NCBI RefSeq assembly: GCF_014646235.1
Contig: NZ_BMNB01000029.1
Coordinates: 1-64,000 of the forward strand
Length of the DNA: 64,000 nucleotides
Direction: 5' to 3'
Source of the DNA: Micromonospora sonchi
GTDB taxonomy: Bacteria; Actinomycetota; Actinomycetes; Mycobacteriales; Micromonosporaceae
Positions 34,009-45,300 of this stretch are shown here, in pieces (the first letter of the stretch is position 1; every line of letters starts with the position of its first letter). Made by a program: the position numbers and the translations under genes. The notes under the pieces were generated by a model that was not told the DNA's origin, ran no database searches, and was given only the letters and a program-made list of their open reading frames with translations.

Positions 34009-34484
34009 GGCCGACAGTGAAGCACCTGAACTCCGGTTGAGGTCAACCGGAACCTGCCAAGGCCGGGCATCCATTCCTCGGCGAGGTGACCCGAAGGTTG
34101 TCGTGTCGGGTTCGGGGCCTGTCGAGTTGAGAGCGGGAATGGATCGCGGTGATCGGCGGCAGTTGGGTGGGTGTGCGTCTTGACGGTGGCCGGGCCGAAC
34201 GCTCGGCTGGCGGGTCGTGATAGCGCAAACGGGTCAGCTCGACAGCAGCCGACAACGACATCATCTGGGCCCGGGGCCCGGGGCCCGGGGCCCGGGGCTC
34301 GGTGTGGCGTGGGCATCAGCGTTTGTCCGGGTGGTTGCGCCGGCGCCGGCGCCGGCGGTCGATGGCTAGCGTCTGCGTGCTGGCCCCGTTCTGGGCGCAA
34401 CTGCTCGTCCGCTAAAAAGTTGGAGCGGAGTTCCCTCCGTGGCGGCCGCCTCGGCGTCTGTGTAGGTGAGGGGGCGATCCGTTG
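34009..34484. other. Long intergenic region with GC-rich simple repeats
   Basis: No gene is supported. It contains five tandem heptamers of GGGCCCG type (34267-34301, the last one imperfect) and a GCGCCG hexamer run (34337-34357). GTGAGGGGG near 34466 is the ribosome binding site of the sigma factor gene. The promoters of the divergent SDR and sigma genes must lie here. Confidence 0.6.
34267..34301. repeat. GGGCCCG heptamer tandem repeat
   Basis: Four exact copies of GGGCCCG are followed by one GGGCTCG. Each contains the self-complementary GGGCCC, so the tract can form alternative hairpins and is prone to slippage. Confidence 0.85.
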
Positions 34485-35009
34485 ATGAATGAGGACCGGA
34501 CTCGGGCCGGTTTCGCCGAGTTCGTACGGGCGGAGAACGCCGCGTCGACCCGGTTCGCGTACCTGCTCACCGGCGATCGGCAGCACGCCGAGGATCTGGT
34601 CCAGGTGGCCCTGGCCCGGGTCGCGGTCCGGTGGGAGCGGCTCGACGACCCTGGTGCGTACCTGCGCCGGGTGCTGTACACCCAGGCGGCCAGCTGGTGG
34701 CGGTGGCGGCGGGCGCGGCCGCCGGAACAGCTTGACGGGTTCGTGCCGGACCGCCCGGCAGGCCCCGGCGATGATGTCGACCTACGGATGGTGCTCCAGG
34801 CGGCGCTGGCCCGGTTGACCGTGCGGCAGCGGGCGGTGCTGGTGTTGCGCTACTACGAGGACCGCACGGAGGCCGAGACCGCCAAGCTGCTCGGCAGCCG
34901 AATCGGCACGGTCAAGAGCCAGACCCGGCACGCCCTCGGCCGGCTGCGCAGCCTCGCCCCCGAGCTGGCCGAGTTCGTCGGTCGGACCCCACAGGAGGTG
35001 ACCAGATGA
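34485..35009 (+). CDS. SigE-family ECF sigma factor
   Basis: The product is 174 aa. Region 2 is at about 10-75 (FAYLLTGDRQHAEDLVQVAL, then WERLDDPGAYLRRVLYTQAA) and region 4 at about 105-160 (RLTVRQRAVLVLRYYEDRTE, then GSRIGTVKSQTRHAL). This is the short SigE-type group abundant in actinomycetes. The stop overlaps the next gene (ATGA), whose membrane protein product is the likely regulator. Confidence 0.93.
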   Translation: MNEDRTRAGFAEFVRAENAASTRFAYLLTGDRQHAEDLVQVALARVAVRWERLDDPGAYLRRVLYTQAASWWRWRRARPPEQLDGFVPDRPAGPGDDVDLRMVLQAALARLTVRQRAVLVLRYYEDRTEAETAKLLGSRIGTVKSQTRHALGRLRSLAPELAEFVGRTPQEVTR

Positions 35010-36415
35010 CCAGCCGACTCAGCGAGGCGCTGCGCGGCCTCGCCGACGGCGTGCCGGCGGCCGCCGTACCCGAGGAGCTCTTCGACCGGGCGCGGGCCCG
35101 GCACCGACGCCGCCGGGCCGCCGCAGCCGGTGCGCTCGCCGTCGTGATGCTGCTGCTGGGCGCGGGGTACGCGCTACGCGCGGGGTCCGTCCGGTGGCCC
35201 ACGGCGGCCGACTCCACCGCTCCCGGTCTGCCCACCCGGTTGGTCGATCCGCCGCTGCGCACCGCGAGCGTGGGGCAGTCGGCACCCGGTGCGGCGGCGA
35301 TGCTTTTCGGCGGCCCGGCGGTGCGCGACGGCTGGAACGAGAACCGGATGGGGGTGGTGGCCGGGGATGCCGACCGCTACCGTGTCCTCGCGCCTGCGGA
35401 GCGCCAAACCGCCGGGTTCGAGGCTCTGCTCTCCCCAGACGGGCGGTACGTCTGGGCCGGCGGGTTGCTGTACGACCTGACGTCCGGCCGGTCCACCCGG
35501 GCTGGCATGGACGGCTATCCGCTCGCCTTCGCGCCCGGCGGCAAGCGCCTCGCCTACGCCGACCACGAGACTTTCACCCCGCCGAACACCTACGCCACTC
35601 CCTACGTCGGGCTGTACGACCGGGACCGTCACACGGACGTGTTGCGGATGCGGGTGGGCGTCGCCTGGGTGCCACCCGGACGGGCAGCGGTCTCACCAGA
35701 CGGCGCTGAGCTGGCGGTGCAGGTGCGCGACGAGGTGTGGTTGGCCCGAGTCGCCGACGCGGACCCCGACGGCACCGCCGGGCCGTATCGCAAACTGCCG
35801 CTGAACGGCGGCCGGTTGCCCGGGGCCGGGGCCTGGCTGCCGGACGGGCGGTCAGTAGCCACCCTGACCCGGTCGACCTGCACAGACTGCCCGGTGCCGT
35901 CGTACCCGCGTACCTGGCGGCTGGAGACCCACACCGTGGCCGACGGCGCGATGGTACCCGGGCCGGCCTTCCCCGACCTGCGTTCCGCCACGTACGTTCA
36001 TCTCGTCGGGTGGCGCTCGGCGGACGAGGCGGTCGCGCTGGTCGGCGTGCCCGGCCCGGCGGCGGTGGATCGCCCGGAAACCCACGACATCGCTACCAGC
36101 CCACACCAGGAGCACGGCACGGCGTCGGTCCAACTGGTGCTGCTGCGTCGAGGTGCCGCCTCACCCGATGTGCTCTTCCGCACCCCGGCCGGGATCACCG
36201 AACTGACGGTCGCAGCCAGCCTCGCCATCGACGGCGCCGTACGCGAGTCCGGCAGCCCCGACTTCGGCCCACCACCGATCTGGCTTGTCGCGGCAGCAGC
36301 GATCCTCATCGCAAGCGCGGGCGCCGCACTGCAATCACTCGTGGGATACCTGCGCCGCAGAAGACATCGAGAAGCCGACGGCCGTAGGCGCGCCGGAAGC
36401 GACAGCTCCGCCTAG
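35006..36415 (+). CDS. Membrane-anchored beta-propeller-like protein, possible anti-sigma partner
   Basis: The product is 469 aa. Residues 1-40 are cytoplasmic with a pattern seen in anti-sigma-like proteins (MTSRLSEALRGLADGV, ELFDRARARHRRRR). A helix at about 38-58 crosses the membrane. The extracytoplasmic part has repeated LSPDGRYVWAG, FAPGGKRLAYADH, VSPDGAELAV and LPDGRSVATL blades typical of WD40/TolB-like propellers. A second helix lies at about 431-450 (PIWLVAAAAILIASAGAALQ). It is translationally coupled to the SigE-type gene, so control of that sigma factor is plausible. Confidence 0.8.
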   Translation: MTSRLSEALRGLADGVPAAAVPEELFDRARARHRRRRAAAAGALAVVMLLLGAGYALRAGSVRWPTAADSTAPGLPTRLVDPPLRTASVGQSAPGAAAMLFGGPAVRDGWNENRMGVVAGDADRYRVLAPAERQTAGFEALLSPDGRYVWAGGLLYDLTSGRSTRAGMDGYPLAFAPGGKRLAYADHETFTPPNTYATPYVGLYDRDRHTDVLRMRVGVAWVPPGRAAVSPDGAELAVQVRDEVWLARVADADPDGTAGPYRKLPLNGGRLPGAGAWLPDGRSVATLTRSTCTDCPVPSYPRTWRLETHTVADGAMVPGPAFPDLRSATYVHLVGWRSADEAVALVGVPGPAAVDRPETHDIATSPHQEHGTASVQLVLLRRGAASPDVLFRTPAGITELTVAASLAIDGAVRESGSPDFGPPPIWLVAAAAILIASAGAALQSLVGYLRRRRHREADGRRRAGSDSSA

Positions 36416-36603
36416 ATGACACCGATGCCCGGCATCCTCGCATATCGATGATCTTCGGGGGATTTCGCCCTCTGACGTGGCGGATGCGCAGCCCAGGATC
36501 GCTGAGACGAGGAACCCCCGCATCATCGCCGAGTTCTGCGCCCATACTCTATACCGAGGCCATGGTCCACAACGGCGTGGGCGACTGCCATGGGGCCGTC
36601 TGA

Positions 36604-37992
<1,389 letters not shown>

Positions 37993-38068
37993 GAACTCTC
38001 GACCAGCATGTAGTCACGCAGTGTCAGGCACCGCCGGGACACCCCTGAACCGCGCGGCGCCTGCTCGC

Positions 38069-38105
38069 GTCCGACCTCACGGTCCCACGGGCCGTGAGGT
38101 CGGAC
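38069..38105. terminator. Bidirectional stem-loop
   Basis: GTCCGACCTCACGG (38069-38082) pairs with CCGTGAGGTCGGAC (38092-38105), a perfect 14-bp stem with a 9-base loop. It lies between convergent gdhA and the permease gene. Confidence 0.75.
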
Positions 38106-38121
38106 CGGTTACCCAGGTACC

Positions 38122-40320
38122 TCAGTCGTTCCGGGCCGTCTCCGGTCCGGTGATCCGGTTCAGCAGCGGCAGCGCGGAGGCGATGATGCCCAGCGACACC
38201 GCCAGGCCGCCGCCGACCATGAGGTAGAACGACAGAGGCGGCGAAAGCAGCGTGTAGTCCAGTTGCGAGCGCAGGAAGAGATGCGCCGCCAGGAAACCCA
38301 TCCCGATCGCCACCGTGGCGACGGCCAGCAGCGGCACGACGGTCTCCAGCGCGACCACCCGACGCAGGGTACGCAGCCGCATCCCGGTGAGCCGCAGCAT
38401 GCTGAACGGCCGCTTCCGGTCGCTCAGCCCGCCGGCCACGCCCACCGCGAGGCTGCAACCCGCGATCGGCAGGCTGGCCAGCATGATGACGTTGGCCAAC
38501 TGCTGGAACTGGATCAGCTGCCGCGCGGAGGCCGCCTCCCACTCGCCGACGCTTGCCGGGAAGCGCTCCTGCGGAAATGCGTTGATCAGCATTGTTCGGG
38601 CCTCCTCGAACGCAGAGCGGCTGGTCGTGTCGACGACCACCGACAGGATCGGTTGCCGGTCGACCTCCGTGGCGGCGAGGCTGGCGTCCTCCCATACGTA
38701 CGTGTCGCTGGTCAGGTCGAGCGCGCGCATGCCGATGAGGTTGCTGGCCACGGCCGCCACCTCGGCCCCGGCGCGGCAGTTGCCGAACACCGCGAGGCGG
38801 TCCAGTTCGGCGCACGTGATGAGGCCGTGCCACCCGTTGGGGTCGGGATTGCGGTGCACCAGGGTCACACTGCGCACCCCGGCGATGTTCGCCAGCCCGG
38901 CCGGAACCTGGTCCGCGGTCGGTGCCGGGCCGTCCTCGGGCCAGAACGTCCTGGACAGCGAGGTGGCGGCCACCGAGTCGGTACGGGGCTCACCACGGTT
39001 GGCGGCGAACGTGGTGATCGTGCCGGTCGCCACGCTGGTCACGAAGAGCGCCACGATCAGCCCGCTCACCGAGCGGAACCCTGCCTGCGGGTTGTCCGCG
39101 AGCCGCCGGCTGGCGATGAGCGCGGCGGGCCGGCTCGCCCGCCCGGCCAGCACCCGGGCGCCGATCATGGTCAGCCAGGGTCCGGCCAGCACCAGCCCGG
39201 TCAGGATCAGGAGGAACCCGGAGAGGTACGCGGCCAACTGGCCATTGGTCGTGTCGGGGCGCCGACCGATGAAGTAGGCCAACTCGGCGAGCCCGACGAC
39301 CAGCGGGAGCAGTCGCCAGGCACGCGGCGGCTTCGGGGCCACTCGACGGCTCACGCCCAGCGGCGAGATCTGCACCCGGCGCAGCGCCAGCCAGGATGCG
39401 ACGACGGCGCCGATCGGGATGCCGAGGGCGACGAGCAGGACGTCGACGGCGGTGAGCGACAGGTCGGTGGCGAAGAACGGTTCCCCGGTGAACGGAATCG
39501 CGGCGAGCACCGGCCGGAACGCGAAGAACAGGCCGAGCCCGAATACGGTGCCCAGCAGGGCGGAACCGGCGGACTCCACGGCCGAGATGACGGAGACCTG
39601 TCGAGGCGTGGCGCCCACCAGGCGCATCGCGGCGAAGCGCTGCTCGCGGCGGGTCGCGGCCAGCCGGGTCGCGGTGCCGATGAAGATGAGCACCGGAAAC
39701 AGCAACGCGACCGCGACGACGGACAACACGAGCGCCATGCCGTCACCGTTGATGCCGACGTAGCAGCCGTTGCAGCCGTCGCTCGGGGAGGCGACCATGA
39801 TCTGGTCGACCTCCCGGGCTCCCAACTGTTCCAGCTCGGCAGGGGTGCGGCCGATGACGATCAGCAGCGACTCCGACGAGGGCAGCGCCGCCCGACCGAT
39901 CGTCCCGATCTCGTGGCCGGGGAAGCGGTCGCCGAGTTCCGCGGCCGGGGTGGTCCGCAGCAATTCGCCGAGAGCGGGCGAGACGTAGAACTCGCCCGGC
40001 CCGGGCAGGCGCGGAATGCCCGGCGGGACGGGCGCGTGTGGGCCCAGTGCCGCGACCTCGACTCGACCGATGGACCGGCCCTGGTGGTAGTCCTCCCGGA
40101 TCAACCACCACATCGCATCGGCCGACGGGTCGGTCGAGGCCGGGGCGACGGCGGTGTTGAGCCAGGCGTACCGCTGGTTCTGCGCGCCGACCGCGTTCAT
40201 GCCTGCGAGCGACGCCAGGAGCATGCCAACGCCGAGCGCCACTGCGGTGGCGATGATGACGAGCCGGCTGACAGCCTCCCGGCCGCCGGCCAGCGACAGC
40301 CGTAGCGCGAACCGGATCAT
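38122..40320 (-). CDS. FtsX-like ABC permease
   Basis: The product is 732 aa. An N-terminal helix (about 18-42) precedes an extracellular domain (about 45-195) with a CNGC pair (SDGCNGCYVG). Hydrophobic blocks follow at about 195-320 and 330-420, then a second extracellular region and three C-terminal helices (about 600-725). The TRREQRFAAMRLVGATPRQV segment is the coupling helix typical of FtsX/MacB permeases. It partners the ATPase gene upstream, with a 4-base overlap, in a PadR-led operon. Confidence 0.88.
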   Translation of the reverse strand: MIRFALRLSLAGGREAVSRLVIIATAVALGVGMLLASLAGMNAVGAQNQRYAWLNTAVAPASTDPSADAMWWLIREDYHQGRSIGRVEVAALGPHAPVPPGIPRLPGPGEFYVSPALGELLRTTPAAELGDRFPGHEIGTIGRAALPSSESLLIVIGRTPAELEQLGAREVDQIMVASPSDGCNGCYVGINGDGMALVLSVVAVALLFPVLIFIGTATRLAATRREQRFAAMRLVGATPRQVSVISAVESAGSALLGTVFGLGLFFAFRPVLAAIPFTGEPFFATDLSLTAVDVLLVALGIPIGAVVASWLALRRVQISPLGVSRRVAPKPPRAWRLLPLVVGLAELAYFIGRRPDTTNGQLAAYLSGFLLILTGLVLAGPWLTMIGARVLAGRASRPAALIASRRLADNPQAGFRSVSGLIVALFVTSVATGTITTFAANRGEPRTDSVAATSLSRTFWPEDGPAPTADQVPAGLANIAGVRSVTLVHRNPDPNGWHGLITCAELDRLAVFGNCRAGAEVAAVASNLIGMRALDLTSDTYVWEDASLAATEVDRQPILSVVVDTTSRSAFEEARTMLINAFPQERFPASVGEWEAASARQLIQFQQLANVIMLASLPIAGCSLAVGVAGGLSDRKRPFSMLRLTGMRLRTLRRVVALETVVPLLAVATVAIGMGFLAAHLFLRSQLDYTLLSPPLSFYLMVGGGLAVSLGIIASALPLLNRITGPETARND

Positions 40321-40988
40321 GAGTGCACCAGCGCGTTCACCTTGCCATCGCGCACGATGACCTGCCGGTCGGCGTACGCGGCGACGCGGGCCTCGTGGGT
40401 GACCAGGACGACGGTGGTGCCCTGCTCGCGCGCCGAGGCGACCAGGAGGTCCATCACCTGCTCGCCGGTCAGCGAGTCGAGTGCGCCGGTCGGCTCGTCG
40501 GCGAACAGTGCCCCGGGCCGAGCGACCAGGCCACGGGCCAGCGCGACCCGCTGCGCCTGCCCGCCGGACAACTCACCGGAGCGGCGTCGCTCCAGCCCGG
40601 CCAGGCCGAGCCGTTCGAACCAGGGCCGCGCCTTCCCGAGCGCGGCGGTCCGCTTGACGCCGCCGAGCAGCAGCGGCAGCGCGACGTTCTCCTCCGCGGT
40701 CAGCTCCGGCACCAACTGTCCGAACTGGAAAACGAACCCGAACTCGTCCCGGCGTAGGACGCTGCGCTGGTTCTCGCTCAGTGTGTCGATCCGGTGGTCG
40801 CCGAAGTGGATCTCGCCGGCGTCCGGGACGAGGATCCCGGCCAGGCAGTGCAGCAGAGTGGTCTTCCCGGAGCCGCTCGGGCCCATGATGGCGACGATCT
40901 CGCCCGGGGCCACCGAGATGCTGGCGCCCCGCAGTGCCGGGGTCTCGCCGAAGGACAGGTGAACATCGCGCGCCTCGATCGCCTTCAC
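40317..40988 (-). CDS. ABC transporter ATP-binding protein
   Basis: The product is 223 aa. It has Walker A (GPSGSGKTT), Q-loop (FVFQFGQLVPELTA), signature (LSGGQAQRVALARGL), Walker B (GALFADEPTGALD) and the switch His (LVTHEARVA). It overlaps the PadR gene before it and the permease gene after it by 4 bases each, so all three are co-translated. It energises a MacB-type exporter with unknown cargo. Confidence 0.95.
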   Translation of the reverse strand: MKAIEARDVHLSFGETPALRGASISVAPGEIVAIMGPSGSGKTTLLHCLAGILVPDAGEIHFGDHRIDTLSENQRSVLRRDEFGFVFQFGQLVPELTAEENVALPLLLGGVKRTAALGKARPWFERLGLAGLERRRSGELSGGQAQRVALARGLVARPGALFADEPTGALDSLTGEQVMDLLVASAREQGTTVVLVTHEARVAAYADRQVIVRDGKVNALVHS

Positions 40989-41509
40989 TTCCTCACCACC
41001 TTGCGGAGGGCGTCCAGCCGGGCGACCGTGGTGTCGATCCAGTGCAGGTCCGCCTCCAGGTGGAACAGGCCGTGGTCGGCCAGCAGGACGTCGACCAGTT
41101 CGCCGTTGCGCCGGAGTTCGGTGAGTTCTGTCATCCGCCGCAGGTGCGCGGCGCGCTGCCGGTCGAGGTACTCCTCGGCGGGCCGGCCGAGCATGAGCGC
41201 CAGCACGACTTTGGTGAACAGCACCGTCTGCAGGTTGGGCTCGGCCTCGACCGGCTCGGTCAGCCAGGACTCGACCTCGGTCGCGCCCCGTTCAGTGATG
41301 ACGTAGCGCTTGCGTTCGGGGCCCTCGCCCGGCTCGACCTCGCCGACCACGATCTTGCCGTCCCGGGCGAGCCGGCCGAGGGTCGAGTAGACCTGGCCGA
41401 ACGGCAGCGGCTTGCCCCGGCTGAAGAAGGTGTCGTAGTGCCGCTTGAGGTCGTAGCCGTGGCTGGGCTCACGGTCCAGCAGGCCGAGAAGGGTCATGGA
41501 AACACTCAT
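40985..41509 (-). CDS. PadR-family regulator
   Basis: The product is 174 aa from ATG 41509. The winged helix of PadR type covers about residues 5-80 ([20 protein letters not shown], then [17 protein letters not shown]), and a C-terminal helical dimerisation domain covers about 95-170 ([20 protein letters not shown]). It leads the ABC exporter operon and an AT-rich palindrome lies about 20 bases upstream, so autorepression and drug-type induction as for LmrR-like proteins are likely. Confidence 0.92.
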   Translation of the reverse strand: MSVSMTLLGLLDREPSHGYDLKRHYDTFFSRGKPLPFGQVYSTLGRLARDGKIVVGEVEPGEGPERKRYVITERGATEVESWLTEPVEAEPNLQTVLFTKVVLALMLGRPAEEYLDRQRAAHLRRMTELTELRRNGELVDVLLADHGLFHLEADLHWIDTTVARLDALRKVVRK

Positions 41510-41529
41510 GCCGAGACAGTACCCTGAGT

Positions 41530-41548
41530 GTATACATCGCGTATATAC
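41530..41548. promoter_or_regulatory. AT-rich palindrome upstream of padR
   Basis: GTATACATCGCGTATATAC is an imperfect palindrome (GTATA at both ends) in an otherwise GC-rich context, 20-40 bases before the padR start. PadR operators have this style, and the site probably overlaps the -10 region. Confidence 0.6.
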
Positions 41549-41559
41549 CCCCGGTGTGT

Positions 41560-41688
41560 GTTGCTGTTGCACGGTTGGGGACGCCTCAGGACATCGCTGG
41601 CGCGGCGGTCTTCCTCGCCTCCGACGAGGCGGCCTTCATCACCGGATCGTCACTGATGATCGACGGCGGGCAGCTCTGCATCGGATGA
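41560..41688 (+). pseudogene. C-terminal fragment of a short-chain dehydrogenase
   Basis: Codons ending at TGA 41686-41688 read [20 protein letters not shown] followed by [18 protein letters not shown], the canonical ending of SDR enzymes (FLASDxAxFITGxxLxxDGG). No catalytic part exists upstream; the region before it is the padR promoter. Its last 39 bases overlap the end of the MarR gene on the other strand. It is a truncated remnant of an older gene arrangement. Confidence 0.7.
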
Positions 41689-42210
41689 CGAGGGTCGCGG
41701 GCCGGAGAAATCGCCGGCCTCGTGGCGCAGCTCGGCGAGGATGGTGACCAGGGCCGTGACGTTCTCCGGCGGCAGGCCGGGCGCGGCGAACACCCGGGTG
41801 TTGAGTTCCTCGGTCGCGGTGGCCGCCAGTTCCCGTCCCTTCGGAAGAAGTTCGACGAGCGTGGTGCGGCGGTCGGTGGGGTGTGGCGTACGCCGGACCA
41901 GGTCGGCGGACTCCAGGCGGTCGACGGCGTTGGTGACGCTGGTCGGGTGGACCTGCAGCCGCTTGCCGATCTTCGCCATCGGCAGGGAGCCCACGCGGCT
42001 GAAGTAGAGCAGCATGAGGACCTCGTAGCGGGCGAAGGTCACTCCGTAGGGACGGAGGACGGCCTCAACGCGGGCGAGGGCGATCTGCTGCGCGCGCATG
42101 AGCGAGGTCACCGCTGCCATCCCGTCGGCCGCGGCTGCCCAGCCGTGGGCCGCCCATTGGCGGCGTGCCTCGGCGATCGGGTCGAGGGAGAGGCGGTCAT
42201 GGGCGGACAC
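41650..42210 (-). CDS. MarR-family regulator
   Basis: The product is 186 aa from GTG 42210. The winged helix lies at about residues 60-125 ([20 protein letters not shown], then [20 protein letters not shown]). The C-terminal tail ([19 protein letters not shown]) overlaps the SDR remnant on the other strand and may be an extension gained by the rearrangement. It is divergent from icmF, with a palindrome between, so control of acyl-CoA metabolism is likely. Confidence 0.88.
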   Translation of the reverse strand: MSAHDRLSLDPIAEARRQWAAHGWAAAADGMAAVTSLMRAQQIALARVEAVLRPYGVTFARYEVLMLLYFSRVGSLPMAKIGKRLQVHPTSVTNAVDRLESADLVRRTPHPTDRRTTLVELLPKGRELAATATEELNTRVFAAPGLPPENVTALVTILAELRHEAGDFSGPRPSSSDAELPAVDHQ

Positions 42211-42242
42211 AGGGCCATCCTAGAGCGTGGCGCAGGGTGCAT

Positions 42243-42265
42243 GGACATCGGATAGTTGCATGTCC
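42243..42265. promoter_or_regulatory. Inverted repeat in the MarR-icmF divergent promoter
   Basis: GGACAT (42243-42248) and ATGTCC (42260-42265) are perfectly complementary with 11 bases between. They are located 33 bases upstream of the MarR start and about 75 before icmF. It is a candidate MarR operator. Confidence 0.5.
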
Positions 42266-42340
42266 TACTGTTTTCCCGGACGGCCTCATAGCCCACGCAC
42301 GCGTCATGCGAACCGTCACGACCCCCGGCTTAGGAGTGCC

Positions 42341-45300
42341 ATGAGTCAGCCGAATTCCTCCGCCCGGCCCCCGCTGCACGTGCCGGTGCATCCGGTGCGC
42401 TTCGTGACCGCGGCCAGTCTCTTCGACGGGCACGACGCGGCAATCACGATCATGCGGCGGTTGCTGCAGAGTCAGGGCGCCGAGGTCGTGCACCTCGGCC
42501 ACGACCGCAGCGTGGAGGAGGTGGTGACGGCGGCGGTGCAGGAGGACGTGCAGGGGGTCGCCGTCTCGTCCTACCAGGGCGGCCACGTCGAGTACTTCAG
42601 CTACCTCGTGGAGCGCCTCGCCGAGCGCGGCGCCGGACACGTGCGTGTGTTCGGCGGCGGCGGCGGGACGATCGTGCCCGAGGAGATCGCGGGCCTGGCC
42701 GAGCGGGGTGTCCGGATCTTCAGCCCCCAGGACGGCCAGCGGCTGGGCCTGCCCGGCATGATCAACGAGCTGATCCGCGACTGCGACGTCGACCTCGCCG
42801 CCCGGCGGCCCGACGTGGAAGCCCTGCTGGCCGGCGACGACGCCGCGCTGGCGCGGGCGGTCACCGTGCTGGAGGCCGGTGCCGACGCCGAGCTGGCCGC
42901 CGCGGTGCGCTCCGCCGCGGCGTCGCGCACGGTCCCGGTGCTGGGCATCACCGGCACGGGCGGCTCCGGCAAGTCGTCGTTGACCGACGAACTGGTACGC
43001 CGGTTGCGCCGCGACGGTGAGGACAAGCTCCGGGTGGCGGTGCTGGCGGTCGACCCCACCCGTCGCCGGGGCGGGACGTTGCTGGGCGACCGGATCCGGA
43101 TGAACAGCATCGCCCCGGATGTGGTGTTCTTCCGCTCGCTGGCGACCCGTACGCCGGGAGCGCAGGTGCCCGAGCACCTCGACGACATCCTGGCCGCCTG
43201 CAAGGCCGCCGGCTACGACCTGGTCATCGTCGAGACGCCCGGTATCGGCCAGGGCGACGCCGCGATCGTGCCGTACGCCGACGTGTCGCTGTACGTGATG
43301 ACGCCGGAGTTCGGTGCGCCCAGCCAGCTCGAGAAGATCGACATGCTCGACCTGGCCGACGTGGTGGCCATCAACAAGTTCGAGCGCCGGGGAGCGGAGG
43401 ACGCGCTGCGGGACGTCGCCCGGCAGCTGGTGCGCAACCGGGAACAGTTCGGCACGCCGTGGCAGGACATGCCGGTCTTCGGCACCAGCGCGGCACGGTT
43501 CGACGACGACGGCGTGACCGCGCTGTACCACCACCTCAAGCAGCTGCTCGGCCAGCGTGGACTCCGGGCCTTCGACGGTGTCCTGCCGCTGGCGAGCGGA
43601 CGCACCTCCACCGGCCTCACCTCGGTGCTGCCGGCGGGCCGGGAACGCTACCTGGCCGACATCGCGCAGACCGTGCGCCGCTACCACGCCACGACGACCG
43701 AGCAGGTGGAGCTGGTCCGCCAGCGGCAGCATCTCGCCACCACGCGGGACCTGCTCGCGGCCGGGGCGGACGCGGCCGAGGCGTCGGTCGCCGCGCTGCT
43801 GGAGCGTACCGAGCAGGGCCTCGACGGTGACGTGCGCCGGTTGCTCGACCAGTGGCCGGCCGTCCGGGCCCGGTACGACGGCGACGAGCAGGTCTACACC
43901 GTCCGGGGCCGGGAGATCCGTACCCCGTTGACGCGCACGACGCTGTCGGGCACGAAGGTGCCCCGGGTGGCGCTGCCGCGCGAGGGCGACGACGGTGAGC
44001 TGCTGCGGTTCCTGCGTGACGAGAACCTGCCCGGCTACTTCCCGTTCACCGCCGGCGTGTTCCCGTTCAAGCGGACCGAGGAGGCACCAGCGCGGATGTT
44101 CGCCGGTGAGGGCGACGCCTTCCGCACCAACCGCCGGTTCCACCTGCTCAGCGCCGGCCAGCCGGCGACCCGCCTGTCCACGGCCTTCGACTCGGTGACC
44201 CTCTACGGCCGCGATCCCGATCGGCGCCCCGACATCCACGGCAAGATCGGCACCTCGGGCGTGTCGATCGCCACCGTCGACGACATGCGCGAGCTGTACG
44301 CCGGGTTCGACCTCTGCTCGCCCACCACCTCGGTGTCGATGACCATCAACGGTCCGGCGCCGGCGATCCTGGCGATGTTCTTCACCGCTGCGATCGAGCA
44401 GCAACTGGACCGGTTCCGCGAGGCCGAGGGGCGGGAGCCCGCCGCCGAGGAGACCGCCCAGATCCGGGCGCGGGCCCTGTCGACGGTACGCGGCACGGTG
44501 CAGGCCGACATCCTCAAGGAGGACCAGGGGCAGAACACCTGCATCTTCTCCACCGAGTTCGCCCTGCGCGCCATGGCGGACATCCAGGAGTGGTTCATCG
44601 CCCACCAGGTCCGCAACTTCTATTCGGTCAGCGTCAGCGGCTACCACATCGCCGAGGCCGGGGCGAACCCGATCAGCCAGTTGGCCTTCACCCTGGCCAA
44701 CGGCTTCACCTTCGTCGAGGCGTACCTCGCCCGGGGGATGAACATCGACGACTTCGCGCCGAACCTGTCGTTCTTCTTCTCCAACGGCATGGACGCGGAG
44801 TACACCGTCATCGGCCGGGTCGCCCGCCGGATCTGGGCGGTCGCGATGCGCGACCGGTACGGCGCCGGGGAGCGCGCGCAGAAGCTGAAGTACCACGTGC
44901 AGACCTCCGGCCGGTCCCTGCACGCCCAGGAGATGGACTTCAACGACATCCGCACCACGCTGCAGGCCCTGTGCGCCATCTACGACAACGCCAACAGCCT
45001 GCACACCAACGCCTACGACGAGGCGGTCACCACCCCCACCGCGCAGTCGGTGCGCCGCGCTTTGGCCATCCAGATGATCATCGACGCCGAGTGGGGGCTC
45101 GCGGACACCGAGAACGCACTGCAGGGCTCCTACATCGTCGACCAGCTCACCGACCTGGTCGAGGAGGCGGTGCTCGCCGAATTCGACCGCATCGCCGACC
45201 GCGGTGGCGTGCTCGGCGCGATGGAGACCGGCTACCAGCGTGGCCGCATCCAGGACGAGTCGATGCTCTACGAACACCGCAAGCACGATGGGTCGCTGCC

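Noticed and set aside
34267-34357. Possible CRISPR-like array
   Set aside because: The repeats are contiguous 6-7 base units without spacers; no cas gene is present.
38263-40305. A 680-codon plus-strand frame antisense to the FtsX-like permease
   Set aside because: Its composition is Arg/Gly/Gln/His-rich with no domain, whereas the minus-strand frame has clear transmembrane and coupling-helix features and overlaps the ATPase gene correctly.
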